DNA from: Macrotrachela quadricornifera
Taxonomy: Eukaryota > Rotifera > Eurotatoria > Philodinida > Philodinidae
Length of the DNA: 64,000 nt
Direction of reading: 5' to 3'
NCBI GenBank assembly: GCA_022393335.1
Contig: JAJEKB010001371.1
Location: 62,001-126,000 of the forward strand
Shown here one piece after another: positions 24,212 to 38,545 of the stretch. The notes under the pieces were generated by a model that did not search any database, was not told where the DNA came from, and worked only from the letters and a program-made list of their open reading frames with translations. Both the position numbers and the translations under genes were made by a program. Within the stretch, counting starts at the first letter, position 1. Each line of letters opens with the position of its first letter.

Positions 24212-25814
24212 TAAGAACGACATGGTACTAATTTAAATGTATGAAAAAAATAAAAGAATTGGCCATTGATATTATTTTTATACAACTAGTTTTGTAATCT
24301 TTATTTTTATTTTAATTACCAATATTTTTTTCTTCAATAAGCTTTTTCTCAAAATTTTTTCTTTAGTGAATATTATATTGCTACGTTTTAATTCATTTTT
24401 GTTTAATAATAATCATATTATAACTTAAAATAACAAACGTGTCCTTGTGAGAGTTATGTCTCGAATATCGAAAGCAAAATACGATTAGTGCTGATCAATT
24501 CAGTACACATCTATTTGACGTTCGATTAGAAATATTTTTAAGCATACATAACGATCAAAATTAGTCTAGTGCAAATAATAAATCACTGAAATTTTGTAGT
24601 TCATCAATGGTAAGAAAAGATGTAAATTGAATTTATATATTACTATATATATATAATGTAAATAAAATCAAGTGTAGCGAAATTTACCAATAAAAATAAA
24701 GTAGAAAGTGTTTACTTTGGCAAACATAATACGAATAAAGTAAAGAAAAAAAACAAACTAATATCGAAATAAAGGTAGGCAAATATTCATTTACTGCTTA
24801 AATATCAGAAAAAGACAATCAACTAATAAGAAAAAGATTGTCATAATAAATTAAAATAATTGTTGACAATTAAAAATTGCGAGATCAGTTCATTTTTAAG
24901 TCCTAGTTTAGAGTAAACCTTTCAGAATCTATTCTAATTAAATGTAGAAATATTCTTAAAAACTGTTTTTTTTAATCATTTCATTCAATAACAAATAGGT
25001 TTTTTGGTCATTTGTGCCGAATTTTGCTTTGATTTATATCATATTTCAGCAAAAACGATGAAAAATTTAACTACAATTAATATTTTTGGTATTAATAACG
25101 TCTTACTTTCGATTAGTCTCGCCAAAGTTAAACTTTTTAGTTCACGATCTAATCACGCATATCTAGAGGCATAGAATTATTCTACTCTATCCTCTAGAGT
25201 AGAATAGGTTCAAGATAAGAAAATCAACCGAATGAAAAAGATAGATGATTTCTTAAAACAATGTGTAAGAATGTCATTTGTTCAAAAAGGTCTATACGAA
25301 TCTAATCAAGAAAAAATGATGATTATATTGAGACAAAATTAATGGTCGAGAATGAAAAATCTATGCATAATACTCTAGCTAGTCCATGTACAAGTCAAAG
25401 AGTTTAAATATATTGAAAAAAGATGATAATATTTTCATATTTATTACTATTCGAGTCTTCTATCTAATATGAGATCAAGGAGAAGTGAAGAAAAACTTTG
25501 TAAGGTAGGGAAAGGTAATGATCTTGTGATGTAAAGTAAGATACAATTTACAAAATTTTCCTCAATCAGGATATAGAACAGAAAAAAGCTTACCCTGCAC
25601 ATCTCTATTCTTCATGAAGGACATTGTAAACAAAGTAAGTAGACTTTCTGTAGTTTTTGTTTATTAAAATTAAAATAGAAAAGAATTCTTATTTTCTTCA
25701 GCATTTATTGATGTACTTAATCTATTACCTTTATTTTTCACATAAAAAAATATGAAAAAAACTCCTAATCTCTTTTTTTTTATTTTTTTAACAAAAAGAA
25801 AAAACAATTTTTTT
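24212..25814. other. Intergenic, 1.6 kb
   Basis: AT-rich spacer with poly(A) signals for the left gene. One perfect 11-base hairpin (TATTCTACTCT / AGAGTAGAATA, 7-base loop) lies at about 25178-25206. No gene recognised. Confidence 0.5.
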
Positions 25815-27116
25815 TTATTTCGAATTAGATGAATTTGGACGTTTTGGTTGATTTGAATCATCTAAAATTGCTTTTCTTCCAGATGATTTTGGTCTTGCTC
25901 GTGTAATCTTCACATTCTCTTTACTATCAATACGATATTGTGCTAAATCTTCTTTATGTTTCTCAATATCTTCATAAATTTCAGCTCGATCATCATCATG
26001 AATTTCTGTTCGATATTGTCTCATTATATCCCATTGACGCCATGGTTCACCATAACGTTCTGCTGCTTTTCGTACACTTCGTGGTAATGATGGTAAAAGA
26101 ACACCTTTTAAATCGTGACGTTCCCATTTATATTGCCAATGAGTACTAGTTATTGGTACCTAAAATCATAAAATTATTTTTTTCCATAATTTAAAAAAAA
26201 ATAAATAATCTACTTGAATTGTATTCAAAGGTACACCAGCACCAGGTGGTAATTTAACTGGTTCCATATCAAATGGAAATGTACAATATTCAGGTGGTGC
26301 ATCACGTAAATAAGCAAGATTATCATCTAAACGTCTTTCAAGTTTAAGAACTTCAATTTTAGTTATTGTTGGATTATATAATTCGTAAATGATTTCAACG
26401 CCTTAAAAAAATCAAAAATTTTAATTGAAGTATAAATACGAAAATTTTTACCTAATCCATCAACAATATTTCTTAGCGTAAATTGATGTTTAAGTCCATG
26501 TCTTTCACGTAGAATACATATACCAACAAATCTATTACGTCTATTAGGTGCATATGGATCAGCTGATGTTACAGCAAGAACACTTCCTAATAATAACAAA
26601 AGAATATTCATTAGGAAAAGCAAAATAAACTTTTTCATAAATCCTAACCAACATAAAATTCTGGTATATCAATTTGTTGTCTTCGACGAAACATATCTTT
26701 TCGTTCCAATTTTTCAAGTATTCGATCACGTAAATGCGGAACAGGATTTGGTAAAAAATCAGGAAAAACATATCTGTCAATGATAATAAATAAAATATTT
26801 CTTTTTTCAATAATTTCTTTTTTTACTTGAAATCATGTGGTGTAGTACGTAGTTTTTCATTTTTGTCATCTTTCGGTGGAGTTACATCAATAGCTGCACC
26901 ACCTTTAGCTTTACCTAATGGTGAATGTCTATGATGTTCAACAAGATGATCAGCAATATGTCCACGTTGTTTATATCGAACAGATAGTATTAAGACTAGA
27001 ATATAATAATGAAATAGTTTTATTTTTCTATGAAAATTAATTTTTAATTAACCTGATCTTAATATATGTTGATTATTTAATAGAAATATATTACTATTAA
27101 AAAGTGATAATGCCAT
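25815..27116 (-). CDS. MRPL19: Mitochondrial large ribosomal subunit protein bL19m
   Basis: Six exons (27116-27053, 26995-26827, 26773-26649, 26586-26452, 26401-26214, 26159-25815) give 341 residues. The L19 core is clear: [20 protein letters not shown], then [51 protein letters not shown], and the mitochondrial extension [20 protein letters not shown]. The animal-specific C-terminal part ([14 protein letters not shown]) is also present. The N-terminus begins [16 protein letters not shown], a plausible mitochondrial presequence lacking acidic residues. It is a structural component of the mitoribosome large subunit. It is last in the cluster, and AATAAA overlaps the stop codon. Confidence 0.95.
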
Positions 27117-27178
27117 TTATTATTTTTTTTTAAAATTTCATCTAAAAATAATTGAAAATCAAAACTAAAGAATATATC
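27117..27178 (-). promoter_or_regulatory. IARS2-MRPL19 intercistronic gap with acceptor-like site
   Basis: 62 nt. CAATTATTTTTAG ends at 27142, leaving a 25-nt leader before the MRPL19 ATG. That leader starts with a three-codon mini-ORF (ATG AAA TTT TAA). An AATAAA-type hexamer overlaps the MRPL19 start, so end formation of IARS2 and acceptor use may overlap. Confidence 0.45.
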
Positions 27179-31066
<3,888 letters not shown>

Positions 31067-31299
31067 CTAGTATACAGAGAAGAAGAACAATATATAGATA
31101 TATATATTGATATAAGAATAAAATGAGACAATATGTAAAATAGACATACACACAATAATGACGTTTAAAAAAAAATTTCCATTCATATAGATGGATATAT
31201 AATGTTTTTTTTCTCCCAAAAAAATCAAAGCGAATGACTAGTTGACAATAAAATGTTTAAGAATAATTCTCGGAAGAAAAATTTATAAAATCAAGTTGT
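31067..31299 (-). promoter_or_regulatory. CDIPT-IARS2 intercistronic gap
   Basis: 233 nt, AT-rich, with a pyrimidine-rich run (TTCTTCTTCTCTGTATACTAG) read on the minus strand whose final AG abuts the IARS2 ATG. No exact AATAAA was found on the minus strand after the CDIPT stop. Confidence 0.4.
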
Positions 31300-32312
31300 T
31301 TAATTTGTTTTAGGTTTGCTTGCTCGTTCTGCTTCATCAATTGCGGCCATGTCAAGAGCAGCTGTATAAAGATGAATTAAACTGATTATTTGTTTTAAAA
31401 TCATTATTGGTGTTACAGCATAAAGAATAATACGCCAGAGACCCACTGCATAACCACCATAGGTAAATACTAAAAATTTCAAAAATATAAATCACTTTTT
31501 AAAAAAATACTTTTCTTTTAATTTTTACCTGCTGGACCTTCACCAAAATGAAGCATATAAACCATTGAAAACCAAAGTTCATTTCCTGCACACATTGTAA
31601 AAAGAACTTTCTAAAAAAGAATTAAAAAATAAAATAAAATAATGAATAATTTCAATAATTAATCATACACGTGATGTATAATAAAGACGTAGAACAGGAT
31701 TGCCTGAAAGATCTATTTTCTTATGACTTTCGGATCCTTTAACTGTTGCACTAGAATAATTCAAAAATTGTTATAAAATCTAATTAAATAAAAAATATTT
31801 ACGCATGTAAATGAAGCCAATGGCTAGCAACATCAATTGCAGCCCAAAGTTGAAAGAAAAGTGCCCATTTTGGATAAAACATTGCCAAAACAAAACATAA
31901 ACACATGGTCGAACACCGATCAACAAGCATATCAAACATTGCTCCAAATTTAGTACCTACAAATTCATTATCAAAGCATTTTTCTATTGAAAAATTTTAT
32001 AATTTACTTTGACCAAGTGCACGTGCAGCATGTCCATCAAGTGCATCAAGAAATTCACTTGTTAAATAACAAAATATTGTTATTTTCGGATGCGATGGCA
32101 TAAAATAAAATGAAACAATCGAAAGAAAAACTCGTAAATAACCTAAAAAATAATATTAATTAATATTAAAATTAATTTCTTTTTTTCTTTCTACCAATAA
32201 TATTCGGTACGAATAAAAATATATTATTTGTTTTAAGTAAAGCTTCAAGCGAATCAATCTTTTGTGCTTCTGTTGCAATTTTTTTTGTTGTCGAAGTAGT
32301 AGTCGATGCCAT
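31300..32312 (-). CDS. CDIPT: CDP-diacylglycerol-inositol 3-phosphatidyltransferase (PI synthase)
   Basis: Makes phosphatidylinositol from CDP-diacylglycerol and myo-inositol in the endoplasmic reticulum. Six exons (32312-32195, 32142-32008, 31956-31803, 31750-31669, 31610-31529, 31469-31300) give 246 residues. The CDP-alcohol phosphotransferase signature D-x2-D-G-x2-A-R-x8-G-x3-D-x3-D is intact as DALDGHAARALGQSTKFGAM followed by FDMLVDRCSTMC, split by a phase-1 intron. Further family landmarks are NIFLFVPNIIGYLRV at the N-terminal membrane entry, HWLHLHA, and a C-terminal helix YTAALDMAAIDEAERA. The protein is slightly longer than the ~213-residue human enzyme because of an N-terminal Thr/Ser/Lys extension. 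It is second in the minus-strand cluster. Confidence 0.96.
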
Positions 32313-32344
32313 ATTTAAATATATCTGAAATATAAACAAATTAA
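32313..32344 (-). promoter_or_regulatory. METTL4-CDIPT intercistronic gap with TTTCAG acceptor
   Basis: Only 32 nt separate the METTL4 stop from the CDIPT ATG. Reading on the minus strand, TTTGTTTATATTTCAG ends at 32325, followed by a 12-nt leader (ATATATTTAAAT) and the ATG. There is no room for a promoter or a cis intron here, so a trans-splice acceptor is the simplest reading. Confidence 0.6.
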
Positions 32345-33633
32345 CTATATATTTATCTCTTCAAATAAATCAGTAGATTGATGTTTTAAAACCTATAAAA
32401 AGAAATTATTTTTTCATAAAATATTTTTCGAATTTTTTACTTCATTTCCTATAGATGTAAAATTAGGTAATAAATTTCTTGCATATAATTCTAAACAATG
32501 ATCTATATCATTATTTGGAAAATTAATTAAATTTTGAAATAATAAATGTAATGCAGGTTTTGTTGAATGAATTAAAGCAGGTACCTAAATAAATAATAAA
32601 ATCTAGAGAAAAATATAGAATTAATTAAGTTCAATACACTGCATATAATTTTTGTTTCTTTTAATGAATTAAAACGATTATCATCTCCTGTATAGCCAAG
32701 TATTAAGGTTTCATAAGATTTTTTATCTACAGATGTTAAATCAAGTACTGGTTCACCAGATCTAGTTACCTAATAATGTATATTAGAGATTTAATAGTTT
32801 TTAGTATTTATCAAATATACTTTTAACCAATACCAAGTAGTTAAATATTGACAATTCCATTTATTAAATAAATCATTTTTAATAAATTCTTCAATTTTAT
32901 CAGAATTTGTTGACCAACAACAAATTAATGATGATTGTGTTCGATCAATTAAATATTCAATAGGTAAATTTTTAATATCATTGAAATCTGACCAATTATA
33001 TGGATGTTTTCGTCGTACACTTTTATTTAACCATGGAGGATCAAGTACAATAAATGAATATTTTCTTTCATCTTTAAAAAATAAATATTTAATTTCTTTT
33101 TGTTTTTAATTTCAAATTAAAATAAAAAAAATTTCCTCACCACTTACAAGTAATCTGGCATTTTTCATATCAGACCATAAAAATCGACAATTTGTTGGTA
33201 ATATGATTTGTCCACTAATAGCCGTATCAATTATACTTGGATGATTTTTATTATAAGTATAAAGAATATTTGTTTGTATACCCAATTTTGATGCACGAAG
33301 AAAATAATCTTTTAAAATTTATTTATAAAGAAAAATGTTTTCCTTTTTTTTCGAACAATAATTTTTACCTGTTAAAAGAATTTGTTGAATTGGTGGAATG
33401 TGATCACATTGTTGAGTAGCAATTTCAGCAAAAGGAATATTATTGAATACATGTTCACTTTGAGTTAATGACAGAGAATTATTTAATGATAATTTACTTT
33501 TACAAAAATTCACTGCTTTATTAATCTATTAATAAAATTTATGTATACAAATTCTTTTTTTTTCAAAAAATTAACTTACTGTTGACATTATATCATTGTT
33601 AGTTTCATTGAAGGCTTCATCATAACTCCGTTT
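32345..33633 (-). CDS. METTL4: METTL4-type MT-A70 adenine methyltransferase
   Basis: N6-adenine methyltransferase of the MT-A70 clade. Family members act on U2 snRNA (m6Am) and have been proposed to act on DNA. Seven exons (33633-33580, 33525-33369, 33308-33141, 33071-32821, 32769-32638, 32584-32441, 32392-32345) give 317 residues in frame. The catalytic DPPW motif lies in FIVLDPPWLNKSVRR. METTL4-specific stretches are SGEPVLDLTSVDKKSYETLI with LGYTGDD, ICSVPALIHSTKPAL, LELYARNLLPNFTSIGNEVL and the C-terminal KHQS. The 5' end is uncertain: the first exon listed has no in-frame ATG before MSTINKAV, but KRSY matches the conserved KRKR region of the family. A further upstream exon near 33687-33745 (PYLNVWFLRYN before GTGAGT) may carry the start. 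No MTase motif is broken. Confidence 0.9.
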
Positions 33634-34549
33634 CTAAAAAGTATACAACGATTAGAAGCGTCCATAAGAACATTATATTCAACTCACGTTATATCTCAGA
33701 AACCAAACATTCAAATAAGGAATAAATATGCTATACAGAACAACTTTTCATTCGGAAAGATGTATTTCAAAATGAAAAAAAAATTCAATACCTTAATTAT
33801 CGTGCTTTCTTATATATAGAAGTCTCATTAATACTTATACGAATAATACACCAAATGTTTTCAAGCTTTTTAATAGGTTAATATTAATATTTATGCTAAA
33901 ATATATTCGATTGTCTATCTCGATTTAATACTTAAAATAGTATAATAACTTTAGCGAAATATATCAGCATTGTATGCAACAGTTTCCTTTTTATACTATC
34001 AAAAAACAATTTCACCAAATGATTTAATCATCTTACATTCTTTAAATTCTTTAATTTTATAAGTTTATAATGTATTTTTAGCTGTTTTTAATACTCAGAG
34101 AGAACTATCGAGAAAATGAATGATCGGCTATTTGATTTCTATCCAGATAATTAGTAATTGACGTTTAGTACTAGTCTTCAATTTTCTATAAAAAAAAAAG
34201 TTCTGTATATCCTTGTTTTCAAAACTGCAATATTTGATTGATTTATTAGAAGAATCAATGTACACTAAACTCATGAGCTTTTTATTTATTGAAAGTTATC
34301 ATTAGATTCCGTCGAATTTGTATCATATCCAAACTCAAATGTGCTTGAGCTTATGTACTCTAGCTACGGACTATTTCTATGGGGAATATCCTGATCGTTG
34401 AGTGACAAAATAATTGAAAAAAAAGCATCTTGTAACTTCAGAGTGATTGTTGGAATTGAATTAGAAAATATCATTGAGAGTATAAAGGGTACAATCCTAA
34501 TTCATATTCAAAAAAAAACTTAATCAGGCAGATTCGAATGTCAAAACCA
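33634..34549. other. Region upstream of the METTL4 cluster
   Basis: About 0.9 kb. It may hold the first METTL4 exon (a short open stretch ending in a GTGAGT donor near 33687) and the cluster promoter. Otherwise AT-rich, no gene recognised. Confidence 0.4.
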
Positions 34550-34774
34550 TCATACCGCATTTTTCTTCTTCTTCTTTTTCTTCACTTGTTCGTTATTTGT
34601 CATTCGAAATGGTCGTTCAACATAAAATAAATCTTCCTTCCATGTCAAATTTTTTATACTGTCTGGTGTATTAATTTTTCTCCAGTCTTTTGTATGTGCA
34701 TAGGTATGAGTCAAAAATGAGTATTGATCAAGGACGATGAATTGTTTGTCGTCGTGGCAATGAATCACCGACAT
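34550..34774 (-). CDS. Possible small protein with Lys-rich tail, unknown
   Basis: An ATG-started 74-residue frame (MSVIHCHDDKQFIVLDQYSF, later DWRKINTPDSIKNLTW) ending in a run of lysines (KKKKKKKNAV). The residue mix, with three Trp/His-rich segments and balanced charges, is more like a protein than the neighbouring spacer frames, and an acceptor-like TTCTTTAG lies 22 bases before the ATG. Codons are less A/T-biased than the nearby genes. No family is recognised. The polybasic tail could be a nuclear signal. It may be a genuine small gene or chance. Confidence 0.35.
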   Translation of the reverse strand: MSVIHCHDDKQFIVLDQYSFLTHTYAHTKDWRKINTPDSIKNLTWKEDLFYVERPFRMTNNEQVKKKKKKKNAV

Positions 34775-35433
34775 GTTGAAATATTTATAATCTAAAGAAT
34801 ATGTGACGTGGCATATTAAAATTAAAGAGACAGAAAAAATGTTTCAATTTTTTTTAATCATCATGTTTTTGAAATGAGAGAATAGAAGATACAAAGAAAC
34901 CAACAAGAAAGAAAGAAAAACAAATGATATTTATTGTTGTTTTACAGCAAAAGAAAAAGAAGAAGAAAACAAAAAGAGAGAAAAGTCAAATGTTTTTTAA
35001 ACACAGTTACATTTTTCCTTCATTCTTTCTAAATTGTTCAAGAAGATTTTCCAGCGCATTTATCTTTCAAACAATACAGTGACAAAACAATACACATAAA
35101 CAATCTAGCAATTGACAAGAAGAAAAAAAACACATAAGTTTATATATATATATATGTCTAGCTAGAAGATAAGGAAAAAGAACTAAATACACGCAGGTTT
35201 TTTCTTCTAATATAAGTAATTGAAATATATGTTCAAGAGAAATAATTAATTCCACTGACCAAATTAAAGACAAAAGTCAGAGAATTGACTTTAACAATAA
35301 AGTAATGCGCAGCCAGAATAAAGAGACAAATGAAAAAGAAAAAAGAAAAAAAGAAATCAACATATACAAACAAAAAAGGGAAGAAAAAAAAATGAATGTA
35401 TTTATATTTGTTCTTTAATTAGATTTTTTTTTG
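34775..35433. other. Intergenic, purine-rich
   Basis: About 0.66 kb rich in AAAGAAAG-type tracts. It probably contains the 3' UTR of the gene to the right. No gene seen. Confidence 0.45.
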
Positions 35434-36918
35434 TCATTTACGTGGTCGTAATTTTCGTAAATATTCTCCACTTGATTCTGGTGTTGTTGATGTTGGTGTT
35501 TTTTTATTTCCACTTGTTCGTGCTTTTTTCGGTGGTGTTTGAACAGTTTCATTTTCACTTGCAGCAGCTGTTGGTTTTTTTGCTGATTCGTTTTCTTCTT
35601 CCGTATCAACATCCATTTGTTCTTCATCATTTAATTTAGTAGATTTTTTACCTTTTGGTGATGATTTTCTCTTTTTTGCAGCACTAACGGATGGTGATGT
35701 TGATGCTCCACGTTTTTTTCCAGAACCTGTTGATGTTCTTGCTGTTTTACGTGGTGATGGAGTTTTCTTTTTTGTTTTACTTTCTTTTATATCATCATCT
35801 TCTTCTTCAACATCGGATGGAATTGCATCATGATCAGTTAGATCATTAACTTCTTCGGTTGAACTACTACCTATAAAAAAATAAAAAACGAGATATTAAA
35901 AAAGAAAAATAAAAAACATTTTCTAACCTGATGTTGAAATTGGTTGATTACTTGCTTGTATAGCATCTTTAGCTACTGCTGCTGCTTGACGTTTTGTACG
36001 TTTTGATGGAGGTGAAGATTCACTTTGGCTTGTTGTTAATGCACCGGTGTCTTCAGTTGTTGGGTTTTCTTTTTCATTCATTGATGATGATGAAGCAGTT
36101 TTCTTACTACGTGCTGATTGACGTGTTGGTGGTGTTGAAACTGCAGGTGATTTTGCTTTACCACGAGGAGACTATTTCATATAAATATTTTAAAAAAATT
36201 TAAAATAAACTAGAAAAATATTTATTACTTTGCTCTTGCGTTCTGGTGTTCCAGATTCAGCTAAAACAGTTGCTTCGGGAGCTGTTGCTGATGCAGGAAC
36301 ATTATCATTTGATGTTGATGGTGTTGTTGTTTTTTCTTCAATAGGAGGACCAGCATCATTAACATTAGGTGCTGGTGCATTTGATAAATCTTCTTTTGCA
36401 ACATCTGCTGATGTTGATAATGCTGGTTCGGGTTCGGTTAGTGCTGGTGCATCAATCACTGGTGGAATTGTTGATACAGTACTATCAGTTGGTTCATTCG
36501 TTGGTGCTGGAAGAGCATCATTTTGAGTTGAATTTTCAATAGGATTGGATGGTTCTGATGTTGAAACAGATTCTTCAACTAGATTATCATTATTTTTAGC
36601 TGTTTCATTGTTTGATGAAACTGTATCAACATCTGTTTCTTTATTTTGTCCATTAACATGTACATCTTTCGTTTCACCTGCACCAGTATTTCCATTGACA
36701 GTTTCTGTAGTACTATTATCCAAATTATCACTATTTTTATTATTTGTTGTATCATTTTGTCCATTAATAACAGGTTGTGGTGGTGTTACTAACTTATCTG
36801 CTCCACCAAGATCATTATTTGATTGTTGTTGTTGTTGAAGTTTTGTTTGAGATATTGCACTACCAAAAACAGGTGTTGACGATGTCGGATCAAAATCATC
36901 GACTGATTGCATCGACAT
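35434..36918 (-). CDS. Disordered, Ser/Pro/Lys-rich nuclear-type protein
   Basis: Three exons (36918-36229, 36171-35928, 35870-35434) give 456 residues with no globular domain. The first half is acidic to neutral low complexity (Asn, Thr, Ser, Pro, Glu, with a short Gln run). The second half is basic with repeated SP-R/K signals (SPRGKAKSP, TPSPRKTARTSTGSGKKRG, SPKGKKS) and several nuclear-localisation-like clusters (KKRK, RTKRQ), ending LRKLRPRK. Acidic patches (DVEEEDDD, DTEEENE) alternate with basic ones. This composition is typical of chromatin-associated or linker-histone-like disordered proteins, but no family can be named. Nuclear location is inference. Confidence 0.8.
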
Positions 36919-38545
36919 TAGAATTTTGTTTTATTTAGTTTTAATTAAACACAGAAAAATCTAGAATAAAGAGAAAATTCTTCGAGTACATTAAATGATT
37001 TTTATTGAAAGAAACCACGAATGAAGAATTAGCGACTCTGTGTCATTACTGAAAATCTTATTGGAAAATACCAATAAAATATCTTTTAAAAAAAAGTGAC
37101 AAAGAAAAGAAAGGTTTTTTTTAAAATTTTAACTGATCTTTGTTTGTAACCTATGAACAATCATTCTGTTTCATATTCTCTTTCTTGATCATTTACTTCT
37201 GTCTTTGTTCAATTTAAAGTGCATAAATGTGTTAAATACATAAAGATAATACATTAAAATAAAACTATCTTCATTTAATTAATATCTACAAAATTATGAA
37301 ATAAGATATTAAATTTTTCAATTTATATTATAATGTCAAATATGTCAAAAAAAGGAAGAATGGAAACATCCTCACAATAGAAGTACATATTAAAAAAATG
37401 GCCGCAATGATTACTAACCACCATGCATATAATATTATATATATTTACGTTATTATTTACAGCTTACAGATTCAATGAGTCATAGAAGTCTATTCTTTCA
37501 TTTCTGTTGGTAATCAAAAAAGAATATTTATAAGAAGGACTAAAAGTATTTTCGAGTAACAAAATAAATTTAATAGAATATTTGACATAGTAATACCAAA
37601 TATGTTAGTACTATTGAATGAATAGTAAATAGAGAAAAAAAAAATTTATCTTCTTTAGTTTTTATATTAATTGATATTTGAGAAGAAATATAATATTAAT
37701 ACATACACTAAATAATTTGTCGCTAGTGTCTGCACGATTGAGTTAAACGTGAGAAAAATATGTAATATGGTATTTGTGAAAGAATTTGAGTTTTGCAAAG
37801 TGTTATCAATATGATATATATATATATATAAAATAGATATTAAAGTTTTTTTTTACGACAGGAAGAAATATTAAATAGTTGCTGACAATTTTGCATTAGG
37901 AAATTTAGACTTCCATAGAAAAAAGATAAATTCTAACAAATTGAGTACTTTCACTAAATAAGACACTATGTCAATTGAAAATATTGGTATATAATCAGAT
38001 ACCCTTATCTTAACAATTCTTAGTATATATTTTACAAATATACTACATATAAAAAAGACAAAATGCTCATATTATAGAAGGGTATAATAAAATAACGATA
38101 CACGATTTGTTTGTATGAAAAAATCATCGAAAACTACTTTTAGTATAAAAATACCTTGAAAAACATACTTTTTTTCCCTACCATCAATCAAAGTGCATAA
38201 GCGTGTCAAGATACCAAATAACCAACAGGACATATCTATAAAGAAAAACATGCTAATTAAATCTTGTTAATTATATCCCTTGAATATAATTTTCAATATA
38301 AAGAAAAAAGATCCTTAAATATGACAAAATAAAGAGTTAATTATTGTTTATTTATTTATTTTAATCAACTGAAATAGATAAATTTGATGAAAAAATGCAA
38401 CTGATCATTATCAATCAATAAAACAATCAATCATGTTTTTCTTTTTCATCGATCTTTTTCTTTTTTTCTATTCAATGAATCATGTATAATATCTATTGAT
38501 TTAACCTATTTTGTTTTCTTTTTTTGTGTAAATAAAAATTTGCTA
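36919..38545. other. Intergenic between divergent genes
   Basis: About 1.6 kb shared upstream region of the nuclear-type gene (-) and the coiled-coil gene (+). AT-rich, with a short TA microsatellite near 37812-37832. No gene or conserved element recognised. Confidence 0.5.

Noticed and set aside
36230..36838. Long plus-strand ORFs rich in Ser, Val and Gly
   Set aside because: They are antisense to the first exon of the disordered nuclear-type protein, whose minus-strand frame is continuous with spliced exons.
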